From Monodelphis domestica (lineage: Eukaryota; Chordata; Mammalia; Didelphimorphia; Didelphidae): 64,000 nt of DNA. Positions 42,389 through 53,370 of this stretch are shown here, piece after piece. The position numbers were made by a program, and so were the translations under genes. How positions within the stretch are numbered: the first letter of the stretch is position 1; the number at the start of each line of letters is the position of its first letter. The stretch is taken from the NCBI RefSeq assembly GCF_027887165.1, contig NC_077227.1:446214462-446278461 (forward strand). Reading direction: 5' to 3'. Under the pieces are notes generated by a model that saw only the letters and a list, made by a program, of their open reading frames with translations, was not told where the DNA came from and did no database searches.

Positions 42389-42625
42389 AGGGCAGCTAGG
42401 TGGCTTAGTGGATGGAGCACTGGGCTTGAAGTCAGAAAGGCCTGAGTTCTAATCCATTCTCAGACACTAAGTAGCTGTGTGATCCTGGGCAAGTCACTTA
42501 TCCCTGTTTGCCTCAGTTTCCTCATCTGTCAAGTGAGGTGGAGAAGGAAATGGCAAACCACTCCAGTATCTTTACCAAGAAAATCCAAAATGGGGTCATG
42601 AAGAAGTGGACATGACTGAATAACA
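42389..42625 (+). mobile_element. SINE B, full length
   Basis: GGGCAGCTAGGTGGCTTAGT head, GTAGCTGTGTGATCCTGGGC, AATGGCAAACCACTCCAGTA, GACATGACTGAATAACA. ACTATGGAGAT at 42378-42388 and 42626-42636 is the duplication. Good reference copy. Confidence 0.96.
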
Positions 42626-42886
42626 ACTATGGAGATCAGATGATAATGGAAAGGACACTGGAAAATGAAAGTGCTCTAAGGAGAAGTTAATAAACCTTTT
42701 GTGGCCTCCCTGTCTCCTTCCCTAGAGTCTCCACTGGCAAAAATGTTTGGTCTTATGTCTTTATTAGAGTAAATGGGCATGGAAGGAGACTAATTCCCCA
42801 ATCCCAATTCTGGAAAACCTGGAGAGATGATTTTAGAGATGGGTCAGTTGATGATTCAGAGTAGAAAAGTTTTTTTTTTAAACTTT

Positions 42887-43085
42887 ATGGAAGGGTTTAG
42901 AGCTGAAAGAGATCTTAGAAATTGTTACCATCCCCATTCTCCTCTCCTCTTACCACCATAGATGAGGAAACAATCTCAGAGAACTGAAGGGATTTCTTCC
43001 CTCAGGTGATCCAAGTAGAAAATGCCAGAGCCAGGATTTAAACCCATGAAGACAGGACCCTTAAGCACTGGACCTTGCCTTAGCA
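42887..43085 (-). mobile_element. SINE C
   Basis: TTTAGAGCTGAAAGAGATCT, CATAGATGAGGAAACAATC, CAGAGCCAGGATTTAAACCC. Confidence 0.75.
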
Positions 43086-43442
43086 GCCCTGTGGCCTCCT
43101 CCCCTGCTACAACAGAAATAGAAGTCTGTGGTTTTTGTTGCCATCAGGACTGGAGTCTGGGCTACTTCCGCATCTGAAAAGAGTTTCTCTGGGTCCCTGT
43201 TGCTGATTTCTTCCGGATTCCCTTTATTGGTTAATGATAGCCTCCCCTTTTGGCCCTGTGCCTTTTGAGCTTTGAGTCCTGATAGAAATGGTCATAGGTA
43301 TAGCAAGGGGCAGTCTGCTTCCGCATCTTTGACCCCTGTTTCCTCTTAGGGCCAAGCAAAAATAAGTCTAATCTTTCTGCTACATAGATAGTCTTTCATA
43401 TACTTGAAGGAAATTATCACTTCCTCCTTAAGCATTCTGTCC
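43086..43442. other. Repeat-free block
   Basis: Nothing recognised. Confidence 0.4.
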
Positions 43443-43573
43443 AGATAAGGAAACTGAGGAAATAGAGGTTAAATGACTTGTCCAGGGTCACACAGCTAGT
43501 AAATCTGAGGCTGGATTTGAATTCTGGTCTCCCTGACTCCAGGCCTAGCACTGAGCTATCTAGCTACCTCTTA
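43443..43573 (-). mobile_element. tRNA-SINE, head half only
   Basis: AAGGAAACTGAGGAAATAG, CCAGGGTCACACAGCTAGTA, GCTATCTAGCTACCTC. Confidence 0.8.
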
Positions 43574-44104
43574 AAGACAAAAGGCTTTCTAGCATATGTC
43601 CCCTATCCTTGTGCCTGAGAAGTTGATTTCTTGAATTCAAGTTTAAAACTTTATATTAGTCCTATTAAGTAGTAGAAACTATCTTTTAAAATATTTTTGT
43701 CTATCTGTTATCATTGAACACACTATTTTACATAACTAGTGTTTGTCAAATAGACTGATGTGTTCCTGGTCAGCAAAGTTTTAACACAATTATAGTGACG
43801 GAGTATATTATAAATTCATGTGACCTGACTTGACCTGGACCCTCACTGCAGCAAGGCAATCTTTTTATTCCTCTACAATGCATTTTCTCACTCACTCGCC
43901 ACAGAAGTTAGTTGAAATCTTCTCATCCCTCCACAAATATTCCATTGCCTTACTCCCCCTCAGTTAAGAACCCTATACTAAAAAAAAAAAAATTGAGACC
44001 CTTCAACTTAAGCTCTGTCTTCTCTCATTCTCTTCTTCTTAAAATTCCTTGTAATCCTTGCTCATTCCCTCTCCTATCTCCCAGTCTCTGACAATATGGT
44101 TCTT
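43574..44104. other. Repeat-poor block
   Basis: Nothing firm; a short A run at 43980. Confidence 0.4.
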
Positions 44105-44318
44105 TTTTAAAAATTAAATTTATTTCAATTAACAAGCATTTATTTGCTTTCCTTCCTAACTTCCCCTTCTGTTTACTGAAAAAAACAAAAACCTAAAACC
44201 AAAAACCAAAACCAAAACCATTGTAACAGATAGGCATAGTGAAGTGAAACAAATTTTCATATTGGTCATGTCCAAAAATGTGTCTCATTCTGCATATTTA
44301 GTCCATCATCTCTTGTCA
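44105..44318 (-). mobile_element. L1 3'UTR (older subfamily)
   Basis: TCAATTAACAAGCATTTATT, TTCCCCTTCTGTTTACTG, CATATTGGTCATGTCC. The A/C-rich AACCAAAACC stretch is its usual internal tract. Confidence 0.7.
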
Positions 44319-44668
44319 TGATTAAAAATTCTGAGAGACTGGATTCCAGGTAAAAAAATAATTTATTGATTAGGCTACCAATAACCAATACATTTACTGA
44401 TCAGCAATCTCTTTCTGTGATTAAAGACCTGGAGAAAAAGCCTTAACTACAATTTTGGAAGCTCATTATTCAGCCACCCCCTAGACATCCCAAGACAATT
44501 TCTTAATTGGTAACTAAATGAGGAAGTGGTCCATTCTTCTCTCAGTTCCTCTATAATTCCTTGATTGGTGGTACACCTGCCCAGTCCTATGATTCTACTG
44601 TTTAGAAGGATGAATAAAGTTCTGCCTGGTTAGGAGTGACTTTGTTCAATACTTTAAGTTTGTTTTCA
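44319..44668 (-). mobile_element. Probable solo LTR
   Basis: About 350 bases whose minus strand runs TGAAAACAAACTT to TTTTTAATCA with AATAAA near the 3' end, the usual LTR plan. It separates L1 on one side from SINE A on the other. No matching 4-6 base flanks seen. Fossil; family unknown. Confidence 0.45.
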
Positions 44669-44820
44669 CTACTAAGTATTGGTTCCAAGGCAGAAGGCTG
44701 GTAAGACCTAGGTAAATGATTTGCACACAATCACACAGCTAGGAAGTGACCAAGATCAGATTTGAATCCAGGATCTCCTGTCTCTGGGCCTGGTGCTTTA
44801 TCCACTGATCCACCTAATGG
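44669..44820 (-). mobile_element. SINE A, 3' truncated
   Basis: AAGTATTGGTTCCAAGGCAG, CAATCACACAGCTAGGAAG, GATCCACCTAATGG. Confidence 0.8.
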
Positions 44821-44839
44821 TCACTGCTTCTCTATTTTT

Positions 44840-45420
44840 GTTAAAGCCATCACCCATACTTCCCGTCTCCCAGGTTAGTAACTGTTGACATTATCCTGGA
44901 TTTTCCCCACCAATCCACCAATCCACCCATGCCATATATCTTAGTCAATTGGCAAATTTCTTCCTTCACAACAGTTCTCATATCCATCCCCTTCTCTCTC
45001 TACTCACATAATTGACACTTTAGTTTAGGCCCTTATTATATCTCACCTAGATTATTGTAGCAGCATTCTAATTGGTCTCAAGTCTCTCCCAACTCTGAAT
45101 TCATCCTACAGATTTTTTGTCAGCCCAATTGTAACAATGCCATTCCTCTCTTCATTTAATTCCAGTGGCTCCTAAAAGAGAAACTGCTCTGTTAAGCACT
45201 GAAAGCCCATCATATCCTGGACCCAGCCTATCTTCCAGTCTCTTTGGACATTTCTCCCTATTCCACACTGCAATCTAGATAAGGGTTAGTTTCTTACATA
45301 CAGTACTCCTCTATCTCTTTACCCTTGCATGGGTCATCCTCCATGCCTGGAATGCACTCTCTCTTTACTTCTGCCTCATATGTAGTCTCTCTCTTTTTTC
45401 AAGATTCAACTCAAAAGCCC
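44840..45420 (+). mobile_element. L2 LINE, left piece
   Basis: CACCTAGATTATTGTAGCAG, TTCCAGTGGCTCCTAAAAG, ATCATATCCTGGACCCAGCC, CATGCCTGGAATGCACTC. Interrupted by a simple repeat and a SINE A; resumes at 45675. Confidence 0.85.
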
Positions 45421-45542
45421 TTCCCTCCCCTTCCCTCTCCTCCCCTCCCTTCCCTTTCCCTCTCCTCCCTTCCCCTTCCCTCTCTTCCCCTCCTCTTCCC
45501 TCCCCCTCCTCTTCCCTCCCCTCCTCTCTCCTCCCCTCCCCT
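45421..45542. repeat. (CCCTT/CCCCT)n pyrimidine tract
   Basis: Imperfect CCCTCCCCTT units for about 120 bases. Opposed Pro-Leu and Glu-Gly-Arg frames are artefacts. Confidence 0.93.
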
Positions 45543-45670
45543 CTTAGAATCAATACCATACATTGGTTCCAAGGCAGAAGAGTGGTAAGGGCTGGGCAAT
45601 GGAGGTTAAGTGATTTGCACACTAGGAAGAATTTGAGGCCAAATTTGGATACAAGACTTCCTGTCTCTAG
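45543..45670 (-). mobile_element. SINE A inserted in L2
   Basis: TTAGAATCAATACCATACAT, GGTTAAGTGATTTGC, CTTCCTGTCTCTAGGCC; head end truncated. Confidence 0.82.
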
Positions 45671-45674
45671 GCCT

Positions 45675-45835
45675 AGCTATACATTCTTGTGTACATACTT
45701 AAATATGTATTTGTTTCTTCCATTAGAATAAAAGGTCCTTGAGAGGAGAAGTTCTTTCATTCTTTGTATTTGTCCCTCTGCTAACTGACACATAGAAGGG
45801 ACTTAATAAATATTGGTGGATTGATATTATTAGGG
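45675..45835 (+). mobile_element. L2 LINE 3' end, right piece
   Basis: AAGGTCCTTGAGAGGAGAAG, CTGACACATAGAAGGGACTT, AATAAATATTGGTGGATTGA. Confidence 0.8.
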
Positions 45836-45894
45836 TAAGGGATAAGGGAAAAGGAGGAGGTTGTAGAAAGAAGCTTTAGGGAAGTCCTGTAAGA

Positions 45895-45920
45895 GTATCT
45901 GAATTCAGCAAACATTTATT
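45895..45920 (+). repeat. Repeat E, left piece
   Basis: AGCAAACATTTATT; resumes after a SINE B at 46135. Confidence 0.5.
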
Positions 45921-46134
45921 TTAGGCAAGTAGTTGGCACAGTGGATTGCATGCTGGGCTGGAATCAGGAAGACCTGGGTTCAAATCTGACTTCAGACACT
46001 TAGTCCTGTTTGTCTCAGTTTCCTCATCTGTAAAATAAGCTAGAGAAAGAAATGGCAAACTTCTCCAAGATCTTTGACAAGAATATCCCAAATGAGATCA
46101 TGAAGAGTTAGACATGACTGAAATGGCAACAATA
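45921..46134 (+). mobile_element. SINE B inserted in repeat E
   Basis: AGTAGTTGGCACAGTGGATT head, CCTCATCTGTAAAATAAGC, GACATGACTGAAATGGCAAC. AAACATTTATT at 45910-45920 and 46135-46145 is the duplication. Confidence 0.9.
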
Positions 46135-46260
46135 AAACATTTATTGTGAATAGAGCACTGAGCTGACTCTTAGGGAAATATAATGTTTACATGAGATATA
46201 ATCCCTGTTCTTAGAGAACTTGCAGCGTAATAGAGAGGGTGTTGGGTGAGAATGAGCAAT
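46135..46260 (+). repeat. Repeat E, right piece
   Basis: AGAGCACTGAGCTGACTCTT, CCCTGTTCTTAGAGAACTTG. Confidence 0.55.
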
Positions 46261-46314
46261 AATATACAATATTATATGCTCATTGCTATTAGAAATGTCA
46301 TGAGGAAGTAAGTG

Positions 46315-46440
46315 ATGAGGGAGGGTTTCATGGAGTAGGGCAGCATCTGATATGGGCTTTATGTTATGAAGAATAATTCAGCAAGTTGATGTTCTGGACA
46401 GTAGAGGCAGATTGGACATGGTAAGAGGAAGTCTAGAGGT
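46315..46440 (+). repeat. Repeat D fragment
   Basis: GGGAGGGTTTCATGGAGTAG and GATATGGGCTTTATG fit its 5' part. Confidence 0.4.
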
Positions 46441-46704
46441 GATGACAATCGTGCTTTCTCTTGAAGGTCCACCCAGTTTGAGTTATACTTTCTATATGGA
46501 GCCTTCTCAGTCTACAGAAAAATTGTCCTCCTTTAAACTTGCCTAGACCACTCTTTTGATAATCCCATAATACCTTGCATCAAAAACTCTTTGGTCTTCT
46601 GACTAAGATTAAGTATGATCTAAAATCTTTCATGTCCTCTTACTTTGTCATTACAAAGTATCTTGGAACTCAGTGCTAAAAAGAATGTTTGAGATAATCT
46701 GGTC

Positions 46705-46975
46705 AATAACTTTATTAAATTTTTTTTCACTCAGTGAGCATTTAATTTTTATCTCAGTTCCATCCCCTCATTGAGGGAAAGCAAAACAAATTCCTGTCCA
46801 AAGATGAATGTCTTCTTTCTGTATCTTGAATCCATGAGCACTCTTCCAAGAGGTGGGTAGCCTGTTTCATCATCAGCCCTTTGGAATTATTGGTCAGAGT
46901 TCTGAAAGCTTTCATATTGCTTTTCTTTACAGTGCTTTTCTAAATTATTCTCCTGTTTGCATCAGTTCAGAATCA
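46705..46975 (-). mobile_element. L1 3'UTR (older subfamily)
   Basis: TTTCATCATCAGCCCTTTGG, CTGTATCTTGAATCCATGAG, GTTTGCATCAGTTCAGAA. Confidence 0.7.
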
Positions 46976-47110
46976 TTTCATGATATGGAGGAGGAAACTT
47001 AAGCTCCAAAAGAGAGTGAGAGATTTATTTCAAGATCACCTAGCTAGCTAGTGGCAGACCTGAGACTAGAACCCATGTCTTCTCAATCCCAGTGAAGTAT
47101 TTTTTCAACT
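46976..47110 (-). mobile_element. MIR fragment
   Basis: GAGGAGGAAACTTAAGCTCC, CACCTAGCTAGCTAGTGGC. Confidence 0.6.
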
Positions 47111-47214
47111 TCCCGTGTGAGATTTGCCCAGAGAAAGCTAAGGAGAAGTAACAAAGTCTTCAATGATTGTTGGAATTCAGACTCAGTGGGGGAACCAGAG
47201 AAGACTGATCTCCC

Positions 47215-47527
47215 AGTCTAGCCAATAGCTAACAGTAGAAGCTAACATTTATATAGCACCTACTTACTATGTACCAGGCACTGTGCTAAATGCTTCACAA
47301 ATATTCTATATATAAATGCAAATAAATACTGTGAGGATCTCATTTGATACCCACCACAACTCTGAGAGGTAGGTGCTATCATGATCCACATTTTACAGTT
47401 GAGGAAACTGAGGCAAAAGAGGTTGTATTTTTCCCAGGGTCACACAGCTAGCAAGGGTTTGAGGCTAGATTTGAATTTGGGTTTTTCTGACTCCAGGCCT
47501 GATGGCTCTATCTACTGTGTCACCTAG
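47215..47527 (-). mobile_element. MIR SINE, near full length
   Basis: CTAACATTTATATAGCACC, TACCAGGCACTGTGCTAAAT, CACATTTTACAGTTGAGGAA, CAGGGTCACACAGCTAGC, GGCTAGATTTGAATTTGGG. Confidence 0.82.
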
Positions 47528-48137
47528 TAAGGACATAGTTGTTGACAGATACTAGAATTGCCATCTTCCTGCTTTCCAGTGGTCCTAGTTACTAGAAGTC
47601 TGGTAGATACAGCTTTGGATCTTGGACTAGTTGAGTTTCTCAGAGATTGGGAAGCATAGTTTCTCAGATGTTGCTACTTTGTTTGATCTGTACACTTTGT
47701 ACACTTTTCCCTTTTCTTTTTCTAGGAAAAAAAAAAGATAAATGTAAATGCCCTTTCCCATGTTTCCTTTTCTCCCTCCGCCCACCGCAATAGAAATCCA
47801 GAACTTTCCAAAGCTATTCTGCTGTTTTAGCAGTTCTGTTTTCTACTTGTAGTCAGCAAGATTGAGGAGGCCTGTGGAATGGAGTCTGCAGAGTGAAGTT
47901 CTAAATCCTCATCAGGGAGGAGCTAATCTTTCTGTCTCCTAGCCTGAGGACTTTCATTTTACAGATGGGGAAACTGAGGCTCAGAGAGTACTGATTTGTC
48001 TTAGAGACACTTTTAAAGAGACAAGCTCCTTCGAATTACCAAGTTCTCTTTCTCAAAAAGACCGTGACTGAGGAATTTTCTCCTCTCCCCAAAATCTTCC
48101 CTCCCTTCCACAGACTTCCCCAATATTTCTGGGAACA
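47528..48137. other. Repeat-poor block
   Basis: One MIR scrap at 47940-48010 (ACAGATGGGGAAACTGAGG); nothing else. Confidence 0.4.
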
Positions 48138-48342
48138 CAGAATCATAGATTTAGAGAAGGGAAAGAAGATAACTAGACCTTGTCTAGTCCGATGCCCTCA
48201 TTTAATAGATGAAAAAAACTAAAGTTCAGAAAGATTCGGGAATTTGCCTGAGGTCACCTGGGTTGTAAGTGGCAGAGGAGAGATTTGAAGCCAGGTCCTT
48301 AGTCTCCCAAATTCAGAGCTCTTTTTACTGTACCACTGAAGT
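48138..48342 (-). mobile_element. SINE C
   Basis: AGAATCATAGATTTAGAGAA, GATGCCCTCATTTAATAGA, GAGATTTGAAGCCAGGTCC. Confidence 0.78.
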
Positions 48343-49025
48343 CTGTGCTGAAATACTCAATTTCCTACCCCTTGTGGAAGGGATAATTTTATTTTCTTTC
48401 TTGTCTCCAGTTTGACAAAAGCAGAAGTTTGATAGCCAAACTGAGAAGGAGAAGAGAAGAAAACCAAGCTAGGCTGGACATGCTCACTTCTTTTAGGGCA
48501 GCTGATCTTCCTGTTTCACAAGCCCCTGGTAAGCCACAGCCACTAAGGAAATTCTCAGCTCCTGCCTCCATGGTCCTTGGGTAGAGGCTGGTAGCTGGAG
48601 ATGATCTCTGGTTCCAATTAGGAGCCTTCTCCAGGCTCCCTTAGCTCTTCTAGTCCAACCCCTAGTCTACACTCTCCCATTATCTTCCCTTCCCTGATGT
48701 CCTGAAGCTTTTATTCTCTAGACCACCCACTTTGGCATTGAATCTCATGTGACTCTATATCATCTTCACAGCATCTTTGTTTCAGAGCTTAGAAGAGCTT
48801 CCAGGGCCCATTTAGTGTGACCCAAGTACAAACAAGACTCCATCACTTCACCAAACCTGATAAGGGACCACCCTTCCTCTGCTCTTCAACAGAACTTTTG
48901 GACATTTTTGTTATTTCTCCCTCTTTCTCCCAATAAATCCAGTTTAAATCCTCTGGAATTTCACCTCTTGTTCCCAGTTTTGCCCTCTGGGGCCAAGCAC
49001 AGTAAATTTTGTCTCCAGGAAACCA

Positions 49026-49028
<3 letters not shown>
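48343..49028. other. Repeat-free block
   Basis: Nothing recognised over about 690 bases; ends at the GT tract. Confidence 0.45.

Positions 49029-49090
<62 letters not shown>
49029..49090. repeat. (GT)n microsatellite
   Basis: 31 uninterrupted GT units; Cys-Val and Thr-His frames are artefacts. Confidence 0.97.
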
Positions 49091-49093
<3 letters not shown>

Positions 49094-49505
49094 CCAGGAG
49101 CACAGGCTTTTTTATGCCTTTTCTCCCAAGAAAATATCTCCAGGGAAAGTTTCCCCTACCTATCCAATCCTTTTACCCTCCACACAGACAATTTGGATGA
49201 TCCTTAATGACACACACTCCTCTGGTCTCTGGGAAGCCTGCCACTTCTGAAGGGCCTGGTGTGGAACGAGGGAAGGGATGAGAGATGCGTTAGTTTCTAG
49301 GGCCTTGTCCAGCCCTTTATTCACAAGGCTTTTGTCTCTCCTTGGCCCTAATTTGAAGAGACCAGAGTAAAGTGCCAGGGAATTGTACTAGAACTGGACT
49401 TTATGAATTGTGAGCCATATGCTAGCCTCTGGTACATCTAAGACATGCATGAACATACTTGCCTCAGTGACCCTTCGGACTGACATCTTGCTGCACATTT
49501 AAAAT
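49091..49505. other. Repeat-free block
   Basis: Nothing recognised. Confidence 0.4.
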
Positions 49506-49755
49506 TTTGTTGTTAAGTCATTTTTTAGTTGTGTCTGGCTCCATTTCAGTGATGACCCCATTTGGGTTTTCTTGGCAAAGATACTGGATTGGTTTGCCAT
49601 TCCTTCTGCACCTCATATTACAGATGAAGAAACCAAGGCAAATAAGGTTAAGTGACTTGCCCAGTAAGTGTTTGAAGCTAGAGTTGAACTCATGAGGATG
49701 AATTTTTCTGGCTCTAGGAGTGGCACTCTATCCACTGTGCCACCTAACTGCCCCA
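49506..49755 (-). mobile_element. SINE B
   Basis: TTGTTGTTAAGTCATTTTTT, GGGTTTTCTTGGCAAAGATA, AAACCAAGGCAAATAAGG, GCCACCTAACTGCCCC. Confidence 0.88.
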
Positions 49756-50051
49756 CTTCTAGGTACAATGAAGAAAACATTTCAGTTGGTCCCTCCTTGA
49801 GTCAGGGAAGACAGAGACAGTGATGATGATATGAGTGAAAAATGAAAAAGGAAGCCAGAGGGAAAGCTTCACCACGCATGTGATACCTCTCCTTAACCTT
49901 CCTGGCTAATGCCCTAAGGCTGAGTTTGAGGTAATTTATGCCTATAAAATTGGATTGCTGGGACCTGGTTTGAAATAGTGGCTGAAGTTTGGAGAAAATA
50001 ACTTTCTTGAAATCAGTCCTATACGACCATAGAGTAACTCATTGTTTAGTC

Positions 50052-50216
50052 TCTTGTATTGTGGAAAGAGGGTTAATTTTAAAGAGGGAGGACACAGGTT
50101 TGAATCCTGCCATTTACTACCATTACGACTTTGGGTAGGTATTCCACCTCCTCTGTAAAATGAGGGGCCAGAATAGATAGTCTCCAAGGTTCCTTCTATC
50201 TAAAAATTGTGATCCT
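50052..50216 (+). mobile_element. SINE C
   Basis: GACACAGGTTTGAATCCTGC, CTCTGTAAAATGAGGGG, AGTCTCCAAGGTTCCTTCTA. Confidence 0.75.
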
Positions 50217-50846
50217 CTAATCCTTTTTTTTTTGGAAGTAGGAGCTAAGTGCCAATTGGGGAAAATACTTTCTTTAAATTTTCCTTTCTTCTTTTCATTT
50301 CCTGATTTTATTGCCCTTGGTTTCTGGCCCAAGCCCTCCTGCCATGTTGTCCTCTTTTCCTCTCTTCATTTGAGGTTCTGAAATTCTGACTCTCTGGATC
50401 TTCCATATTGGCATTAAGCTACCCTTTACCTTATATTGGGTTCATAATATCAGAGTTTCAGAGGGTGGAAGTTATCCCAGAGGCCTTCCCTTTGAGGGTG
50501 ATTCTCCTTCTCCTTTACATCTATCCATCCCTACTCCAGTGAGCTTTTCCCTGCTGCCTTGCCCGTGTTTAGAGATGAAGGGGTGGGAAAAGGAGAAGGA
50601 GAAGGAGAAACAAGGATTTGAAAAGAGTAAGATTCAACTGAGAATGGGAAGTGAAAGGAGCTTTGGGTTAGTTGTTTCCTTTTATTGTTGGCTACAATCT
50701 GTCCGCTAATTTCTCTTTAATTTCTATCAGTGACTAATGTTATTTTGGGAAAGTCACTTCCTATCTCAGTTTCGTCCTCCGTGTTGTTGCTATGATCCCT
50801 TCTAATAATTTATATATCTAGTGTGAGAGATTAGCAGTATTAATGT
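50217..50846. other. Repeat-poor block
   Basis: Only a SINE C-like trace near 50700-50810. Confidence 0.4.
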
Positions 50847-50977
50847 GAGAGACAGCGTGGTCTAGTGGCTGGAGGACTGGCCTTGGCATCAGAAAGTCCT
50901 GGATTCAAGTATTGTCTTTAACACATACTGGCTATGGGGCTATGGGCAAATCGCTTAACTTCTCAGTGCCCCAAATC
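50847..50977 (+). mobile_element. MIR SINE 5' part
   Basis: GCGTGGTCTAGTGGCTGGAG, GTCCTGGATTCAAGTATTG, GGGCAAATCGCTTAACTTC. Confidence 0.72.
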
Positions 50978-51178
50978 ACGCTTTATTTTTATTTTAAAAT
51001 TGTTATTCATGTTTTTTTTCCCCACAGAGATCAGACTCCCTAGTAATGCAGACACTGATTAATGCTGTCTCTCATTTTCTTTACATCTGTGAGGATTCTC
51101 ATTGTTTTCTGGTAGGTGTCATTTCCCAATGTTTGGAATATATGTAGTCCCAAATCACTCTTTAAATATTATCAAACA

Positions 51179-51350
51179 GGGGCTGCTAGGTAGCACAATG
51201 GATAGAGTGCTGGGCTTGGAGTTGGGAGGATCTGTGTTCAAATCTAGTCTCAGATACTTCCTAGCTGTCTGACCTTCAGCAAATCTCTAGCCTTTGCTGC
51301 TCTTCTGTCTTAGAATTAATACTAAGACAGCAGGTAGGGGCTTTAAAAAC
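51179..51350 (+). mobile_element. SINE A
   Basis: GCTGCTAGGTAGCACAATGG head, GATACTTCCTAGCTGTCTGA, TTAGAATTAATACTAAGACA tail. Confidence 0.85.
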
Positions 51351-51365
51351 AACTACAGTAGAATT

Positions 51366-51565
51366 TTTTTTTAACCCATACTTTCCATCTTGGAATCAAT
51401 ACTGTGTATTGGCTCCAAGGCAGAAGAGTGGTAAGGGCTAGGCAATGGGAGTTAAGTGACTTGCCCAGGGTCACACAGCTAGGAAGTGGCTGAGGCCAGA
51501 TTTGAACCTAGGACCTCCCGTCTCTAGGCCTGGTTTTCAATCCACTGAGCCACCCAGCTGCCCCC
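51366..51565 (-). mobile_element. SINE A (second of three in a row)
   Basis: Well preserved: TTGGAATCAATACTGTGTAT to GCCACCCAGCTGCCCCC. TAGAATTTTTTTT on both sides is a T-rich target duplication. Confidence 0.94.
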
Positions 51566-51579
51566 TAGAATTTTTTTTA

Positions 51580-51766
51580 AAAGATCTTCCATCTTAGAAT
51601 CAATACTATGTATTGGTTTCAAGGCAAAAGAGCAGTAAGGGCTAGGCAATGGAGGTTAAGTGACTTGCCCAGGGTCACACAGCTAGGAAGTGTCTGAGAC
51701 CAGATTTGAACCTAGGACCTCCCATCTCTAGGCCTGACTCTTAATCCATTGAGCCACCCAGCATCC
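51580..51766 (-). mobile_element. SINE A (third of three in a row)
   Basis: TTAGAATCAATACTATGTAT to GAGCCACCCAGCATCC. Confidence 0.92.
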
Positions 51767-52389
51767 TCCATGGTTGAGTTGTTGATCTTTATTAATGGAA
51801 GGAGCTTCCACTCCAGGAATTCATTGTGTAGATCAGATCAATGGTACAGGCATTTTCTTCCCTCTTTTTCCTCACCCTTACTCTTAACTAGACAACTTGT
51901 GCTCTTTCTAAGCCCTTTCTTAATCATTGTCTCATTTGAACTTGGCGTGGCCCCAGGAGGCCAGCCTGGCCTTACCCCTGTGGATAATAAAGCAGGATAA
52001 TTGAGAGCTAGCCACCCTTTCTTTTCAGGCCAGTCTGACTGCAGTGGGACCCGTTCCCAGATGGGAGTCTCTGTGTATCCTAGTGACTAGAACTTTGCTT
52101 TTTCTCATTCCTAGGATCCTGCTTCCCTTTTGTCTGTACTACAGAGATGAACTCTAGGGTGCATATGGCCATGGAAAACCTTGCCTGGGGTTCTGAAGAA
52201 GGAATCCTGCTTTTTTCTCCCCACACAAGCTCTAGAAAGCGTTACATTTAGGGTCTGCCAAGCTTGAGTGCCTGTGTTGCCATGGTTTCCTTCTCCATCT
52301 AAATAGGGCTCAGAAACCAGGAAAAAGTATTCCTAGTTGGCTTTGCTAAGAACACTCCTTTGTTGGCAGAGGGAGTGGCCAGGTTGAAT
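51767..52389. other. Repeat-free block
   Basis: Nothing recognised over about 620 bases. Confidence 0.45.
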
Positions 52390-52515
52390 TCAACTCAGCT
52401 CAGCAGATTTTTGAGAGCTTTCTGTGTGCCCAGCCCATGGCTAGGCTTTGGTCCTACGGCTAAGATCTGCTCCTTGCCCTTAAAGAGTTTATAATTTAGT
52501 GGGAGAGTGCTGATG
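52390..52515 (+). repeat. Repeat E
   Basis: CTTTCTGTGTGCCCAGCCCA, CCTTAAAGAGTTTATAATTT. Confidence 0.5.
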
Positions 52516-52622
52516 GGGAAAATGGAGGGAAAAGGTAGGGAAAGGAAGGTAGCTGGGTCTCCCAGAGCCTCGGTAGCCCCGGGAGGGAAATTCACCAGGC
52601 TTTTCTTTTTTAGTTATAATTA

Positions 52623-52924
52623 TGCTAGGGAATTAAATTAAATCAAGCCAGACTTTAGGGATAGCCAGATAGGTTTATTTAGGCTGGAAAGGAAAGGTTT
52701 GGGAAAGGCTAAAGAAAATTTGATCTCCAGCAGCTATGTAGGGACCAAAGGCTCTCTCCTGGGAAAAGGCTCTTCTGCAGAAAAGGTGAGAAAACCCAGG
52801 CTTCTCTCTTCTTTTATACTTTCTCAGACACCTCCCTCAAAGGAAGTGGGATGTGTCTGAGGAATTTGGGGTAGAGAGTCCTGGGAGGTGCAGTCTCCCA
52901 GGGTTCAGAGCCATTTTAAAACAC
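52623..52924 (-). mobile_element. Solo LTR of an endogenous retrovirus
   Basis: On the minus strand: a TATAAAAG box (about 52815-52822), then AATAAACC near the 3' end (about 52672-52678), the classic LTR plan. Its 5' edge (GGAGACTGCACCTCCC on that strand) resembles the start of the short LTR at 1869-2214, so they may be distant relatives. No internal region adjoins; fossil. Confidence 0.6.
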
Positions 52925-53007
52925 ACAAGAGCTAAGATGAATACATAAGGGAGAAAAATACGAGGCAGGATGTGATTCAGAATATGTGTTGGAGAATGTA
53001 GAGAGAA

Positions 53008-53112
53008 AAATAAGGCCCAGAGAGATAATAAGATCATATTTGCTCATAGTCACACAGATGGTAGGAAAGAAAGAGGAGATTCAAGCCTAGAACCTCTGGC
53101 TCTGAATCCAGA
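53008..53112 (-). mobile_element. MIR fragment
   Basis: AAATAAGGCCCAGAGAGATA, TCATAGTCACACAGATGGTA. Confidence 0.55.
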
Positions 53113-53239
53113 CAAAGCAAGAGATGAGCTAGAATGATTGGAGAACCTTTGCAGAGGCAGTCAGCTTTGACTTGGGCCCCAAAGAAAGAATAGGCATCAA
53201 TTAAGAAGTTTCCAGAATTTTCTTGAACTCCTGGGTTTA

Positions 53240-53370
53240 ATTGAAACTCTACCCATCCTTCAAGGCTCAGCTTAAATGTGACTGTCTCCAAGGAGCCTTC
53301 TCTGACCTGATCTCTGCACTTGCTGGGGGAGGTCTTGATTGCTCCCTTCTTTGCCTTCCAGAGTCTTTGT
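53240..53370 (+). mobile_element. L2 fragment
   Basis: CATCCTTCAAGGCTCAGCTT, AAGGAGCCTTCTCTGACCTG. Confidence 0.7.
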
